DNA of 64,000 nt from Conexibacter woesei Iso977N (GTDB lineage Bacteria > Actinomycetota > Thermoleophilia > Solirubrobacterales > Solirubrobacteraceae): contig NZ_AUKG01000002.1 in the NCBI RefSeq assembly GCF_000424625.1, forward strand, positions 930,001 to 994,000. Reading direction: 5' to 3'. Made by a program: the position numbers and the translations under genes. The notes under the pieces were generated by a model. That model was not told the origin of the DNA. It made no database searches and saw nothing but the letters and a program-made list of their open reading frames with translations. Shown here piece by piece: positions 9,273-18,001 of this stretch; positions within the stretch are counted from its first letter, which is position 1; each line of letters opens with the position of its first letter.

Positions 9273-10174
9273 GCGTCCAGGGAGCCGTCCTGCCGCCGTC
9301 GCGGCTGTCGCGCCTGCGCCGCCGGGGCCGCGCGGCCACGCGCGGCCACGGGTCGCCGTGGAAGCGCCCGACGATGATCCTCGGCCTCGGGATCGCGGGG
9401 CTGTGGCTGCTGATCGCGATCTTCGCGCCGCTGCTGGTGCCCCACGACCCGCTCGCCCAGGACTTCGCGATCACCCAGGCGCCGTCCTCGGCGCACTGGT
9501 TCGGGACCGACGAGCTCGGCCGCGACGTGCTCTCGCGCGTCCTGGCCGCCGCGCGCCACTCGCTGCCGCTGGCCATCCTGCTGGTCGCGCTGTCGGGGTC
9601 GATCGGCACCGCGCTCGGCGTGATGGCCGGCTACCTCGGCGGCTGGGTCGACGGCGTCGTCATGCGCCTCGCCGACCTCGTCAGCGCGTTCCCGGCGATC
9701 GTCCTGGCGATGGTCGTCACCGCCTCGCTCGGCCCGTCGACGCGCAACGCGGTGCTCGCGCTGGTCGTCGTGTCGTGGCCGATCTACGCGCGCGTCGTGC
9801 GCTCGCTGGTGCTGTCGATCGGGCAGGCCGAGTACGTCCAGGCCTACCGCCTGCACGGCGCGAGCGCCCGCCGCGCGATGGTCAAGGAGGTCCTGCCCAA
9901 CGTGGTCGGGCCGATCGTCGTGCTCGTCACGATCTACCTCGCCGACGGCCTGCTGTTGTTGTCGTCCCTGTCGTTCCTCGGGCTCGGCACGCAGCCGCCG
10001 ACGCCGGAGTGGGGCGCGATGGTCTCGACCGGGACCCAGTACTTCCAGAACTGGTGGATGGCGACGTTCCCGGGCCTGGCGATCTTCACCGCCGTGCTGG
10101 CCTTCAACTTCATCGGCGACGGGCTGCGCGACGTGTTCGACCCGCAGTCGAGCTTCCGGGAGGAGGACGCCTGA
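9269..10174 (+). CDS. Dpp/Opp-type ABC transporter permease (DppC-like)
   Basis: 301 aa. ATG 9269 overlaps the previous stop (ATGA). Typical DppC features: an N-terminal membrane segment, the motif HWFGTDELGRDVLSRVLAAA, then five more segments and the EAA loop YRLHGASARRAMVKEVLPN. The C-terminus has LSFLGLGTQPPTPEWGAMV, characteristic of the family. It pairs with the DppB-like subunit to form the translocation path. Confidence 0.93.
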   Translation: MSVQGAVLPPSRLSRLRRRGRAATRGHGSPWKRPTMILGLGIAGLWLLIAIFAPLLVPHDPLAQDFAITQAPSSAHWFGTDELGRDVLSRVLAAARHSLPLAILLVALSGSIGTALGVMAGYLGGWVDGVVMRLADLVSAFPAIVLAMVVTASLGPSTRNAVLALVVVSWPIYARVVRSLVLSIGQAEYVQAYRLHGASARRAMVKEVLPNVVGPIVVLVTIYLADGLLLLSSLSFLGLGTQPPTPEWGAMVSTGTQYFQNWWMATFPGLAIFTAVLAFNFIGDGLRDVFDPQSSFREEDA

Positions 10175-11160
10175 TGGCGCCGCTGCTGACCGTCGAGGGG
10201 CTGTCGATCCGGCTGCCCACGCCGTCGGGCCCGAAGACCGTCGTGCACCAGGTCGACCTCGAGGTCGAGGCCGGCCAGATCTACGGCATCGCCGGCGAGT
10301 CCGGCTCGGGCAAGACGCTGACGATGTTGTCGTTGTTGGGCCTGCTGCCGCGCGGCGGCGTCGCGGCCGGCTCGGCGCGCTTCGACGGGCGCGAGATCCT
10401 CGGCCCGGGCGCCGACGCGCGCGCCCGGACCGCGCTGCGCGGGCGCGACCTGTCGATGGTCTTCCAGGACCCGATGACGTCGCTGCACCCGATGCTCACG
10501 GTCGGCAAGCAGCTGACCGAGCACGCGCGCCGGCACCTGAAGCTGTCCAAGAAGGACGCGGCGGCGCGCGCGGCGCAGATGCTCGACGACGTCCGGATCC
10601 CGGACGGCGAGGCCGCGCTGCACGCCTACCCGCACGAGTTCTCCGGCGGCATGCGCCAGCGCATCGCGATCGCGATCGCGCTGATGTGCGAGCCGCGCGT
10701 CCTGATCGCCGACGAGCCGACGACCGCGCTGGACGTCACCGTCCAGGCCGGGATCCTGCGCCTGCTCGACCGCCTGCGGCGCGAGAAGGGCATGTCGGTG
10801 GTGTTGATCACCCACGACCTCGGCGTGATGTCGTCGATCGCCGAGCGCATGTCGGTGCTCTACGCCGGCCGCGTCGTCGAGCAGGGCGACGCCGCCGATG
10901 TCCTGAAGCGCCCCGAGCACCCCTACACGCGCGCGTTGCTGGCGTCGCTGCCGACGCCGGGCGTGAGCGCGCAGTCCGAGCTGCAGGCGATCCCCGGGAC
11001 GCCAGCCAGCCCGCTCGACCCGCCGCCCGGCTGCGCGTTCCACCCGCGCTGCCCGCTGGCGGTGCCGGACTGCAGGACGATCGTCCCGCCCCTGATCGCG
11101 CGCGGCGACCACGCCGCCGCCTGCATCGTCACGATGACCGCCGAGGAGAGCGCCGCATGA
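10174..11160 (+). CDS. Dpp/Opp-type ABC transporter ATP-binding protein (DppD-like)
   Basis: 328 aa, start overlapping the permease stop by one base (TGATG). Walker A GESGSGKT (about residues 42-49), Q-loop VFQDPMTSLHP, signature FSGGMRQRIAIAIAL and Walker B VLIADEPTTALD are all intact. The C-terminal oligopeptide-transporter extension with PGCAFHPRCPLAVPDC carries the conserved cysteines of the family. It powers import together with the next ATPase. Confidence 0.94.
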   Translation: MAPLLTVEGLSIRLPTPSGPKTVVHQVDLEVEAGQIYGIAGESGSGKTLTMLSLLGLLPRGGVAAGSARFDGREILGPGADARARTALRGRDLSMVFQDPMTSLHPMLTVGKQLTEHARRHLKLSKKDAAARAAQMLDDVRIPDGEAALHAYPHEFSGGMRQRIAIAIALMCEPRVLIADEPTTALDVTVQAGILRLLDRLRREKGMSVVLITHDLGVMSSIAERMSVLYAGRVVEQGDAADVLKRPEHPYTRALLASLPTPGVSAQSELQAIPGTPASPLDPPPGCAFHPRCPLAVPDCRTIVPPLIARGDHAAACIVTMTAEESAA

Positions 11161-12164
11161 GCACCGCCGTCGCCACCGAGACGCCGGCCCTGGCGATCGA
11201 GGACCTGGAGGTCGTCTACCACCGCCGCGGGCGCGAGGACGTGCGCGCGGTCGCGGGCGTCACGCTGTCGGTGCAGCGCGGGCAGATCCTCGGGCTGGTG
11301 GGGGAGAGCGGCTGCGGCAAGTCCACGCTTGCCCGCGCAGTTGTAGGTCTTGAAAGGCCGGCCGCCGGCCGGATCCTCTTCGAGGGCCGCGAGCTGTCGC
11401 CGCTGACACGCCGCGCGCGGCCGCTGCAGGACACGCGGCTGCAGATGGTCTTCCAGAACCCGTTCTCCTCGCTGAACCCGCGCCGCAAGATCGGCGTGCA
11501 GCTGCGCGAGGCGCTGGCGATGTCCGCGGGCGCCGACGGGTCGAAGGTGACCGACGAGCGCGTGCACGCGCTGCTGGAGCAGGTCGGCATGCCCGCGTCG
11601 GCCGCCGAGCGCTACGCGCACCAGTTCTCCGGCGGCCAGCGCCAGCGGATCGCGATCGCCCGCGCCCTCGCCGCCGACCCGACGGTGATCGTCCTCGACG
11701 AGCCGCTGTCGTCGCTGGACGCGTCGGCCCAGGCGCAGATCGCGAACCTGCTCGTGCGGCTCAGCCGCGAGCTGGAGCTGGCGCTGGTGCTGATCTCGCA
11801 CGACCTGGCGATCGTCCAGCACATCGTCGACGAGGTCGCGGTCATGTACCTGGGCAAGTTGGTGGAGACGGTCCCGAGCGGCGAGCTCTGGGAGCTGCCC
11901 GCCCATCCGTACACGGAGGCCTTGATCGGCTCGATCCCGCGCGCCGACGGCGAGCGGACGCTGCCGGTCGCGCTGGAGGGCGAGGTGCCGGACCCGAGCG
12001 CGCCGCCGTCCGGCTGCCGCTTCCACCCGCGCTGCCCGTACGCGATGGACCGCTGCCGCGTCGAGGAGCCGCCGGCGTTCGCCATCGGCCGTGGGCGCGA
12101 GGCGGCGTGCTGGCTGCAGGAGGGCGCGACCGAGCCGCGCCGCCCTGCGATGATGGGGGAGTGA
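11157..12164 (+). CDS. Dpp/Opp-type ABC transporter ATP-binding protein (DppF-like)
   Basis: 335 aa, ATG 11157 overlapping the DppD stop (ATGA). Walker A GESGCGKST, Q-loop VFQNPFSSLNPRRKIG, signature FSGGQRQRIAIARAL, Walker B VIVLDEPLSSLD and H-loop ISHDLA are intact, and the C-terminal PSGCRFHPRCPYAMDRC has the family cysteines. It is the fifth gene of the importer operon. Its stop overlaps the start of the AraC-type gene, so the regulator may be translated from the same message. Confidence 0.94.
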   Translation: MSTAVATETPALAIEDLEVVYHRRGREDVRAVAGVTLSVQRGQILGLVGESGCGKSTLARAVVGLERPAAGRILFEGRELSPLTRRARPLQDTRLQMVFQNPFSSLNPRRKIGVQLREALAMSAGADGSKVTDERVHALLEQVGMPASAAERYAHQFSGGQRQRIAIARALAADPTVIVLDEPLSSLDASAQAQIANLLVRLSRELELALVLISHDLAIVQHIVDEVAVMYLGKLVETVPSGELWELPAHPYTEALIGSIPRADGERTLPVALEGEVPDPSAPPSGCRFHPRCPYAMDRCRVEEPPAFAIGRGREAACWLQEGATEPRRPAMMGE

Positions 12165-12589
12165 CCGAGGAGCGCCTGGCCGACCTCGCGCGCCTGCGCC
12201 GCGCACGCGACCGGATGGATCGCGAGCACGCGCGGCCGCTGGACGTCGAGGCGCTCGCGCGCGACGCGGCGATGTCGCCGGGGCACTTCTCGCGGCAGTT
12301 CAAGGCCGCCTACGGCGAGTCGCCCTACGGCTACCTGATGACGCGCCGGATCGAGCGCGCGATGGCGCTGCTGCGGCGCGGGGACCTGAGCGTCACCGAG
12401 GTCTGCTTCGAGGTCGGCTGCTCGTCGCTGGGCTCGTTCAGCTCGTCGTTCACCAAGTTGGTGGGGATGGCGCCGAGCGCCTACCGCGAGCAGGCCGAGC
12501 ACGGGATCGAGGGGCTGCCAACGTGCGTGGCCAAGCAGGTGACGCGGCCGATCAGGAATGGAGAAGCGCGGGCCGCGGCCCGTCCTTAA
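12161..12589 (+). CDS. AraC-family transcriptional regulator (DNA-binding domain only)
   Basis: 142 aa from GTG 12161, which overlaps the DppF stop (GTGA); a GGGGGA run lies immediately before it. The protein is essentially a two-helix-turn-helix AraC domain: VEALARDAAMSPGHFSRQFK, then LSVTEVCFEVGCSSLGSFSS and the FTKLVGMAPSAYR signature. No ligand domain is present. AraC proteins of this size are often adjacent to VOC-fold genes, as here, where the VOC gene starts 10 bp downstream. That pair may act together on the UvrA-like gene or on itself (inference). Confidence 0.88.
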   Translation: MTEERLADLARLRRARDRMDREHARPLDVEALARDAAMSPGHFSRQFKAAYGESPYGYLMTRRIERAMALLRRGDLSVTEVCFEVGCSSLGSFSSSFTKLVGMAPSAYREQAEHGIEGLPTCVAKQVTRPIRNGEARAAARP

Positions 12590-12599
12590 CCTCCCGGCC

Positions 12600-13010
12600 A
12601 TGGACATCACGGTCTTCTCGGCGTTCCTGCCGCACACCGACCCCGACGCGTCGATCGCGTTCTACCAGGACCTGCTCGGGTTCGAGATCCGCAAGGACGT
12701 CGGTTACAACGGCTTGCGCTGGCTGACCGTCGGGCCGGCCGAGGACGCGGCCGCGACGTCGATCGTCCTGTACCCGCCGGGCGCCGACCCGGGGGTCACC
12801 GACGAGGAGCGCGCGACGATCGCCGAGATGATGGCCAAGGGCACGTTCGCGATGGCGGCGTTCGGGACGAACGATCTCGACGCGACGTTCGAGGCGCTGG
12901 CCGCGGGCGGCGCCGACATCGTCCAGGAGCCGACCGACCAGCCCTACGGGATCCGCGACGCGGCGGTCCGCGACCCGGCCGGGAACCTGCTGCGCATCAA
13001 CCAGCTGTGA
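12600..13010 (+). CDS. VOC-fold (glyoxalase/bleomycin-resistance-like) protein
   Basis: 136 aa from ATG 12600 (an in-frame ATG at 12558 would add 14 residues but lies inside the AraC gene). Two beta-alpha-beta-beta-beta modules are visible: [21 protein letters not shown] at the start, and [19 protein letters not shown] with [19 protein letters not shown] at the end, the normal VOC C-terminal strand. These proteins bind metals or sequester small molecules. Reaction unknown. Its stop overlaps the GTG start of the UvrA-like gene, so translation is probably coupled. Confidence 0.85.
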   Translation: MDITVFSAFLPHTDPDASIAFYQDLLGFEIRKDVGYNGLRWLTVGPAEDAAATSIVLYPPGADPGVTDEERATIAEMMAKGTFAMAAFGTNDLDATFEALAAGGADIVQEPTDQPYGIRDAAVRDPAGNLLRINQL

Positions 13011-15394
13011 GCCCCGCCCGCGCCGCCGCTGCTGCGCCCGCCGACGCGCACGACGTCATCCGCGTCAACGGCGCGCGGGTCAACAACCTCAGGAACATCG
13101 ACGTCGAGATCCCCAAGCGCCGGCTGACCGCGTTCACCGGCGTGTCGGGGTCCGGCAAGTCGTCGCTGGTCTTCGGGACGATCGCCGCCGAATCGCAGCG
13201 GTTGATCAACGAGACCTACAGCGCGTTCGTCCAGGGCTTCATGCCGACGCTGGCGCGGCCCGACGTGGACGTGCTCGACGGGCTGACGACGGCGATCATC
13301 GTCGACCAGGAGCGGATCGGGTCCAACCCGCGCTCGACGGTCGGGACGATCACCGACACCGACGCGCTGCTGCGGATCCTGTTCTCGCGGCTGGCCGCGC
13401 CGTCGATCGGCGGCCCGGGCGCGTACTCGTTCAACGTGGCGTCGGTGAGGGGCAGCGGCGGGATCACGGTCGAGCGCGGCGACAAGACCGTGACGAGGGC
13501 CGCGAGGTTCTCGCGCGTCGGCGGGATGTGCCCGCGCTGCGAGGGTCGCGGATCGGTCAGCGACTTCGATCTCTCGGCGTTGTACGACGAGGACAAGTCC
13601 TTGGACGAGGGCGCGCTGACCGTCCCGGGCATGACGATGGACGGCTGGTACGGGCGGATCTTCCGCGGCTCCGGCTACTTCGACATGGCCAAGCCGATCA
13701 AGCGGTACACCAAGCGCGAGCGCCACGACCTGCTCTACCGCGAGCCCACGAAGCTCAGGGTCGAGGGCATCAACCTCACCTACGAGGGGCTGATCCCGAA
13801 GATCGAGCGGTCGATGCTGTCCAAGGACGTCGAGGCGCTGCAGCCGCACGTGCGCGCGTTCGTGCAGCGCGCCGTGGTGTTCACGGTCTGCCCGGACTGC
13901 GACGGCACGCGGCTGAGCGAGGCGGTGCGCGGGTCCCGGATCGGCGCGCTGTCGATCGCGGACGTCTCGGCGATGGAGATCCGGGCGGTCGCGGAGTGGG
14001 TGCGTTCGCTGGACGAGCCGTCGGTCGCGCCGTTGTTGGAGGCGTTGGGCGAGACGCTCGATTCGTTCGTGGAGATCGGGCTCGGCTACCTGTCGCTGTC
14101 GCGCGCGTCGGGGACGCTGAGCGGCGGCGAGGCGCAGCGGACGAAGATGATCCGGCACCTGGGGTCGGCGCTGACCGACGTCACCTACGTCTTCGACGAG
14201 CCGACGATCGGGCTGCACCCGCACGACATCGCGCGCATGAACGACCTGCTGCTGCGGCTGCGCGACAAGGGCAACACGGTGCTGGTGGTCGAGCACAAGC
14301 CCGAGGCGATCGCGATCGCCGACCATGTTGTGGATCTCGGTCCGGGCGCGGGCAGCGGCGGTGGGGCGGTGGTGTTCGAGGGGACCGTGGAGGCGCTGCG
14401 AGCGAGCGACACCGTGACCGGGCGCCACCTCGACGACCGCGCGACCGTGAAGGAGCCGCGCGCGCTGCGCACGCCGCGCGGTGCCTTCGAGATCCGGGGC
14501 GCGTCGCTGAACAACCTGCAGGATGTTGATGTGGATCTCCCGCTGGGCATGTTGGTGGTGTTGACCGGCGTCGCGGGCTCGGGCAAGTCGTCGCTGATCC
14601 GCTCGTCGGTCGAGGGCCGCGAGGGCGTCGTGACGATCGACCAGGCCGCGATCCGCGGCTCCCGGCGCTCGAACCCCGCGACCTACACGGGGCTGCTCGA
14701 CCCGATCCGCAAGGCGTTCGCGAAGGCCAACGGGGTCAAGCCCGCGTTGTTCTCCGCCAACTCCGAGGGCGCGTGCCCTGCGTGCAACGGGGCGGGCGTC
14801 ATCTACACCGACCTCGGCGTGATGGCCGGCGTCGCGACGCCGTGCGAGGAATGCGAGGGCAAGCGCTTCCAGGCGGCGGTGCTGGAGTACGAGCTCGGCG
14901 GGCGCGACATCGCGGAGGTGCTGACGCTGCCGGTCGACGAGGCGCTGGCGTTCTTCTCGGACGGCGAGGCGAAGATCCCGGCGGCGGCGAAGATCCTGGC
15001 GCGCCTGGCCGACGTCGGCCTCGGCTACCTGACGATCGGCCAGCCGCTGACGACGCTGTCGGGCGGCGAGCGCCAGCGGCTCAAGCTGGCGACGTCGATG
15101 GGGGAGAAGGGCGACGTGTACGTCTTGGACGAGCCCACCACCGGCCTGCACCTCGCCGACGTCGCGCAGTTGTTGGGGCTTTTGGACCGGCTCGTGGACT
15201 CCGGCAAGTCGGTGATCGTCATCGAGCACCACCAGGCCGTGATGGCGCACGCCGACTGGATCGTCGACCTCGGCCCGGGCGCGGGGCAGGACGGCGGCCG
15301 TGTGGTCTTCGAGGGCCCGCCGGCCGACCTGGTCGCGGCGCGCGCCGGGCTGACCGGCGCGCACCTCGCCGACTACGTGACGAGCGCCGCTTGA
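13007..15394 (+). CDS. UvrA-like ABC ATPase (short form, DrrC/UvrA2 type)
   Basis: 795 aa, shorter than housekeeping UvrA (about 950 aa). It has two ABC halves: Walker [16 protein letters not shown] and [15 protein letters not shown], signatures [12 protein letters not shown] and [12 protein letters not shown], Walker [12 protein letters not shown] and [11 protein letters not shown]. Zinc-binding pairs [24 protein letters not shown] and CEECEGK are present. Proteins of this size are described as drug- or DNA-damage-resistance UvrA paralogues (DrrC of daunorubicin producers). GTG 13007 overlaps the VOC stop. Together with the VOC gene (family known for bleomycin binding) this could be a small genotoxin-defence unit, but that is inference. 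Confidence 0.9.
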   Translation: MSPARAAAAAPADAHDVIRVNGARVNNLRNIDVEIPKRRLTAFTGVSGSGKSSLVFGTIAAESQRLINETYSAFVQGFMPTLARPDVDVLDGLTTAIIVDQERIGSNPRSTVGTITDTDALLRILFSRLAAPSIGGPGAYSFNVASVRGSGGITVERGDKTVTRAARFSRVGGMCPRCEGRGSVSDFDLSALYDEDKSLDEGALTVPGMTMDGWYGRIFRGSGYFDMAKPIKRYTKRERHDLLYREPTKLRVEGINLTYEGLIPKIERSMLSKDVEALQPHVRAFVQRAVVFTVCPDCDGTRLSEAVRGSRIGALSIADVSAMEIRAVAEWVRSLDEPSVAPLLEALGETLDSFVEIGLGYLSLSRASGTLSGGEAQRTKMIRHLGSALTDVTYVFDEPTIGLHPHDIARMNDLLLRLRDKGNTVLVVEHKPEAIAIADHVVDLGPGAGSGGGAVVFEGTVEALRASDTVTGRHLDDRATVKEPRALRTPRGAFEIRGASLNNLQDVDVDLPLGMLVVLTGVAGSGKSSLIRSSVEGREGVVTIDQAAIRGSRRSNPATYTGLLDPIRKAFAKANGVKPALFSANSEGACPACNGAGVIYTDLGVMAGVATPCEECEGKRFQAAVLEYELGGRDIAEVLTLPVDEALAFFSDGEAKIPAAAKILARLADVGLGYLTIGQPLTTLSGGERQRLKLATSMGEKGDVYVLDEPTTGLHLADVAQLLGLLDRLVDSGKSVIVIEHHQAVMAHADWIVDLGPGAGQDGGRVVFEGPPADLVAARAGLTGAHLADYVTSAA

Positions 15395-15431
15395 CGCGGC
15401 GCCACTCCCGTGGCGTCCCCACTGCTCCTGG

Positions 15432-15458
15432 CCGCGCCGCTCGTCTCGGGCGGCGCGG
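15432..15458 (+). terminator. GC-rich hairpin, candidate terminator of the importer/UvrA-like operon
   Basis: CCGCGCCGC (15432-15440) and GCGGCGCGG (15450-15458) form a perfect 9-bp stem with a 9-nt loop, 37 bp after the stop of the UvrA-like gene. No U-tract follows, as is common in high-GC actinobacteria. Confidence 0.4.
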
Positions 15459-15460
15459 TC

Positions 15461-15532
15461 GTCGTGGCTTAGGAGGTCGCGCATCGCCGTGCCGCTGCGA
15501 TCGGGGTCGGTCTTCGCCGCGATCCGTCCGGC
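15461..15532. repeat. 72-bp direct repeat, copy 1
   Basis: Begins GTCGTGGCTTAGGAGGTCGC and ends GCGATCCGTCCGGC. It is identical to 15651-15722 except for one base (G at 15489 against C at 15679). The copies are 190 bp apart, in non-coding DNA next to the insertion sequence. Confidence 0.85.
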
Positions 15533-15650
15533 ATCACTTCACCGCGGCTCCTCACCGCGTCGCCAGCGCCGCTCATCGCTTCACGCGGCTCCGCTCTCTC
15601 GGTGCCGGCCAGCGCCTTGGGCCGCGTCGCTCGTTTCCGGTTGCGCGAGC

Positions 15651-15722
15651 GTCGTGGCTTAGGAGGTCGCGCATCGCCCTGCCGCTGCGATCGGGGTCGG
15701 TCTTCGCCGCGATCCGTCCGGC
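15651..15722. repeat. 72-bp direct repeat, copy 2
   Basis: Second copy, 71 of 72 bases identical to 15461-15532. It ends 56 bp from the left end of the insertion sequence. Flanking sequence outside the 72 bp is not shared, so the copies are discrete units. Confidence 0.85.
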
Positions 15723-15772
15723 GAACGTCACCCGCGGCTCGGTCCTCGCGGCGATCACTCCGTGATCGGCGG

Positions 15773-15778
15773 GCTAGG
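15773..15778. repeat. Target-site duplication GCTAGG, left copy
   Basis: The 6 bases directly outside the left inverted repeat are GCTAGG, repeated exactly at 16831-16836 outside the right inverted repeat. The sequence fits NCTAGN, the target preference known for IS481 itself. CTAG supplies the TAG stop of the transposase frame on the minus strand. Confidence 0.85.
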
Positions 15779-16744
15779 TGTAAGTCCCAAGGAGGTTGTT
15801 CAGCCGAGTGATGGGTGGTTGGCGGCCGATGGCTTGGTGTTTGCGGTGATGGTTGTAGTGCCAGAGCCAGCCGTCAAGGGCGCGTGTGCGTTCTTGGCTT
15901 GATCCGTAGATGTTGTTGTAGGCCCAGCCTTCGAGCATGGTGCGGATGAAGCGTTCGGCTTTGCCGTTGGTTTGGGGGCGGTAGGGCCGGGTGCGCAGGT
16001 GGCGGAGGCCGAGCTGGCGGCAGGCGATCTGGTGGGCTTTGGAGACGTAGGGCGAGCCGTTGTCGGTGATCACTGATTCGACGGTGATGCCGTGGCGGGC
16101 GTAGAAGGCGATCGCGCGCCCCAGAAAGCCGACGGCGGTCTCGGCTTTCTCGTCGGGTAGGACTTCGGCGTAGGCCAGGCGGGTGGCGTCGTCGATGGCG
16201 ATGTGCACGCAGTCCCAACCTCGGGTCAGGCGTCGGATGCCGTCGGCATCGGTTCGTCGCGGGTCGCCATTGCGCCGAACGCCGGTGATCTGCTTTCCCG
16301 CGCCGCCGACGATGCGGCCGAGCTTTTTGATGTCGGTGTGGATCAGCTCGCCCGGCCTGCCGCGCTCATAGCGAACCGCCGGCGCCAGACCCAGGTGCCC
16401 CAGACGGCCCATCCCGATCCGCTTGAGGACCGCGCCGACCGTCGACAGCGGTCGATCGATGAGCTCTGAGATCTGCGGCCCGGAGAAGCGCAATCGTCGT
16501 AGCGCGGCGATCAACGCGACCGTCTGCGCGTCGGTCTTGTTGGCAACGGTTTTAGGGCCGAGGATCGATCCAACAACCCCAACTCGCCTTCGGCCTGCCA
16601 CCGAGCCAGCCACTTTCTCGCCGTGCGAACGCTGATCCCCGCCGCCTCAGCTGCCTGGCGAATATCCCAACCCTGTTGTTCGAGACGGTCGATGAGCAAA
16701 CGACGACCGTTCGGACTGAGCTTGGCGTTAGCGTGCAACCTCAT
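15774..16744 (-). pseudogene. IS481-family DDE transposase, split by a -1 frame change
   Basis: The N-terminal part (ATG 16744, frame ending at 16511) has the IS481 helix-turn-helix region: IRQAAEAAGISVRTARKWLA and GLLDRSS. The catalytic part continues in the -1 frame (open from 16613 to 15774) with PGELIHTDIKKLGRI, VESVITDNGSPYVS and RPYRPQTNGKAERFI, carrying D, D and E of the DDE triad, and ends LNNLLGTYT. Joined, the product is about 323 aa, the usual family size. The switch point is near the CCTAAAACC (minus strand, about 16557-16548). A four-A run there could allow -1 slippage, but IS481 elements normally use one ORF, so an inactivating indel is equally possible. The TAG stop lies outside the element, in the target duplication. 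Confidence 0.8.
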
Positions 16745-16830
16745 CCGGTGTCTCCTTGGTGCTGATGGCCTCGAGAACCACCAGCCTCCAAGGAGGCCCG
16801 GATGAATGAACAACGTCCCTAGGAACTACA
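15779..16830 (-). mobile_element. IS481-family insertion sequence, 1052 bp, complete ends
   Basis: Imperfect terminal inverted repeats are at 15779-15802 and 16807-16830 (complement): both begin TGTA and end GTTGTTCA, 19 of 24 positions identical. It is flanked by the 6-bp direct repeat GCTAGG. One transposase frame occupies the element on the minus strand. Base composition is lower in GC than the neighbours. Intact ends and a perfect target duplication indicate a recent insertion. It landed exactly at the stop codon of the PLP enzyme gene, whose TAG is retained within the right duplication. Confidence 0.92.
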
Positions 16831-16836
16831 GCTAGG
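16831..16836. repeat. Target-site duplication GCTAGG, right copy
   Basis: Identical to 15773-15778. It contains the stop codon (complement of CTA at 16832-16834) of the aminotransferase-like gene, so insertion left that gene intact. Confidence 0.85.
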
Positions 16837-18001
16837 TCGCCAGCGCGGCCAGCGTCTGATCGACCTCGTCGGCCGTGTTGTAGTGGAACAGGCCGATGCG
16901 CAGCGCGCCGCGGTCGCCGATCAGGTCCTTCAACCCCATGCAGTAGAACGAGTCGCTCGCACCGGCGTTGATGTTGTTGGCGACGAGCGTCTCGGCGACG
17001 GCGGTCGCGTCGCGGTCGGCGAAGGCGAGCAGGAACGTCGGGACGCGGCCGTCCATCGTGGGCGGGCCGATCAGGCGGGCGTCGTCCGGCAGGCCGTCGA
17101 GCAGCCGCTGGCCGAGCGCGCGGGCGTGGGCGTGGCCGGCGCCGGTGGCGTCGACGCTCTCCCAGTAGTTGATGGCCTCGGTGAGGCCGGCGAGCTGCTC
17201 GTAGGGCAGCGTGCCGGTCTCGAAGCGGCGGGCGACGGGGTCGCTCGGCGCGGGACGGACCTTGTACGGGCGCCAGTCGGCGAGCACCTCGGGGCGGCCG
17301 TAGGCGAGGCCGAGGTGGGGGCCGCAGAACTTGTAGGGGCTGCAGACGAGGACGTCGGCGCCGATCGCCTCGACGTCGACATGCACGTGCGCGGCGGCGT
17401 GGGTCGCGTCGATCCAGGCGAGCGCGCCGAACGAGTGCGCCAGCGCGGTGACGCGCTTCGCGTCGGTCAGCGTGCCGGTCGAGTTCGCCGCCCAGGAGAA
17501 GGCGACGACGCGCGTGCGGTCGCTGAGCTGGGCTTCCAGGTTGGTGAAGTCGAGCGTGGCGGTGGCCTCGTCGATGTCCACCACCTTGACGACGGCGCCG
17601 GTGTCATGGGCGACCTCGAGCCAGGGCGAGACCGACGCGTCGTGGTCCAGGCGCGTCACGACGATCTCGTCCCCGGCCTTGAGGTCCCGCGCGCACGCGC
17701 GCGAGAGGCTGAAGTTCAGGGTGGTCATGTTCTGACCGAAGATCGTGTCGTCGGGCGAGCAGTGCAGGAAGCGCGCGGCGGCGGCGCGGGCGCCGGTGAC
17801 GATCTCCGCCACGCGCTGGGAGGTCGCGAACGTGCCGCCGAGGTTGGCGGCGGCGTCGCGCATCGCGTCGGAGACGGCGGCGCGGACCGCGTCCGGGACC
17901 TGGCTGCCGCCGGGGGTGTCGAGGAAGATGGTGTCGTTGGTCGCGAGCGCGGCGAAGCGGGCGCGGACCGCGGCGACGTCGTAGGTGATGGTGTCGCTCA
18001 C
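16832..18001 (-). CDS. Class V aminotransferase / cysteine-desulfurase-like PLP protein
   Basis: 389 aa. The fold-type I PLP signature includes WIDATHAAAHVHVDVEAIGAD, with CSPYKFCGPHLGLAYG supplying the PLP lysine; an early FLDTPGGSQVPDAV matches the substrate-side loop of the cysteine-desulfurase-like subfamily. The reaction may be beta- or gamma-elimination or desulfuration rather than transamination; substrate unknown. It follows the RidA gene with a 4-bp overlap. PLP enzymes releasing enamines are the classic partners of RidA. An IS481-family element lies directly after its stop. Confidence 0.88.
   Translation of the reverse strand: MSDTITYDVAAVRARFAALATNDTIFLDTPGGSQVPDAVRAAVSDAMRDAAANLGGTFATSQRVAEIVTGARAAAARFLHCSPDDTIFGQNMTTLNFSLSRACARDLKAGDEIVVTRLDHDASVSPWLEVAHDTGAVVKVVDIDEATATLDFTNLEAQLSDRTRVVAFSWAANSTGTLTDAKRVTALAHSFGALAWIDATHAAAHVHVDVEAIGADVLVCSPYKFCGPHLGLAYGRPEVLADWRPYKVRPAPSDPVARRFETGTLPYEQLAGLTEAINYWESVDATGAGHAHARALGQRLLDGLPDDARLIGPPTMDGRVPTFLLAFADRDATAVAETLVANNINAGASDSFYCMGLKDLIGDRGALRIGLFHYNTADEVDQTLAALAT

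Larger units (their letters stand above)
15395..15772. other. Non-coding stretch between the UvrA-like gene and the insertion sequence
   Basis: About 380 bp without a convincing gene. It contains a hairpin (15432-15458) and two copies of a 72-bp repeat. Frames open on both strands here (for example one on the minus strand running through the repeats) have no family resemblance and are read as composition artefacts. Confidence 0.6.

Noticed and set aside
12944-15484. 846-codon frame antisense to the UvrA-like gene
   Set aside because: Low-complexity Arg/Ala/Val composition expected from GC-rich antisense reading; the plus strand has intact ABC motifs.
15461-15722. Two-copy repeat as a CRISPR remnant
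   Set aside because: Repeat is 72 bp, spacing 190 bp, only two copies and no cas gene.
15480-15765. Small frames through the 72-bp repeats
   Set aside because: Arg/Ser-rich, differ between copies outside the repeat, and have no ribosome site or homology.
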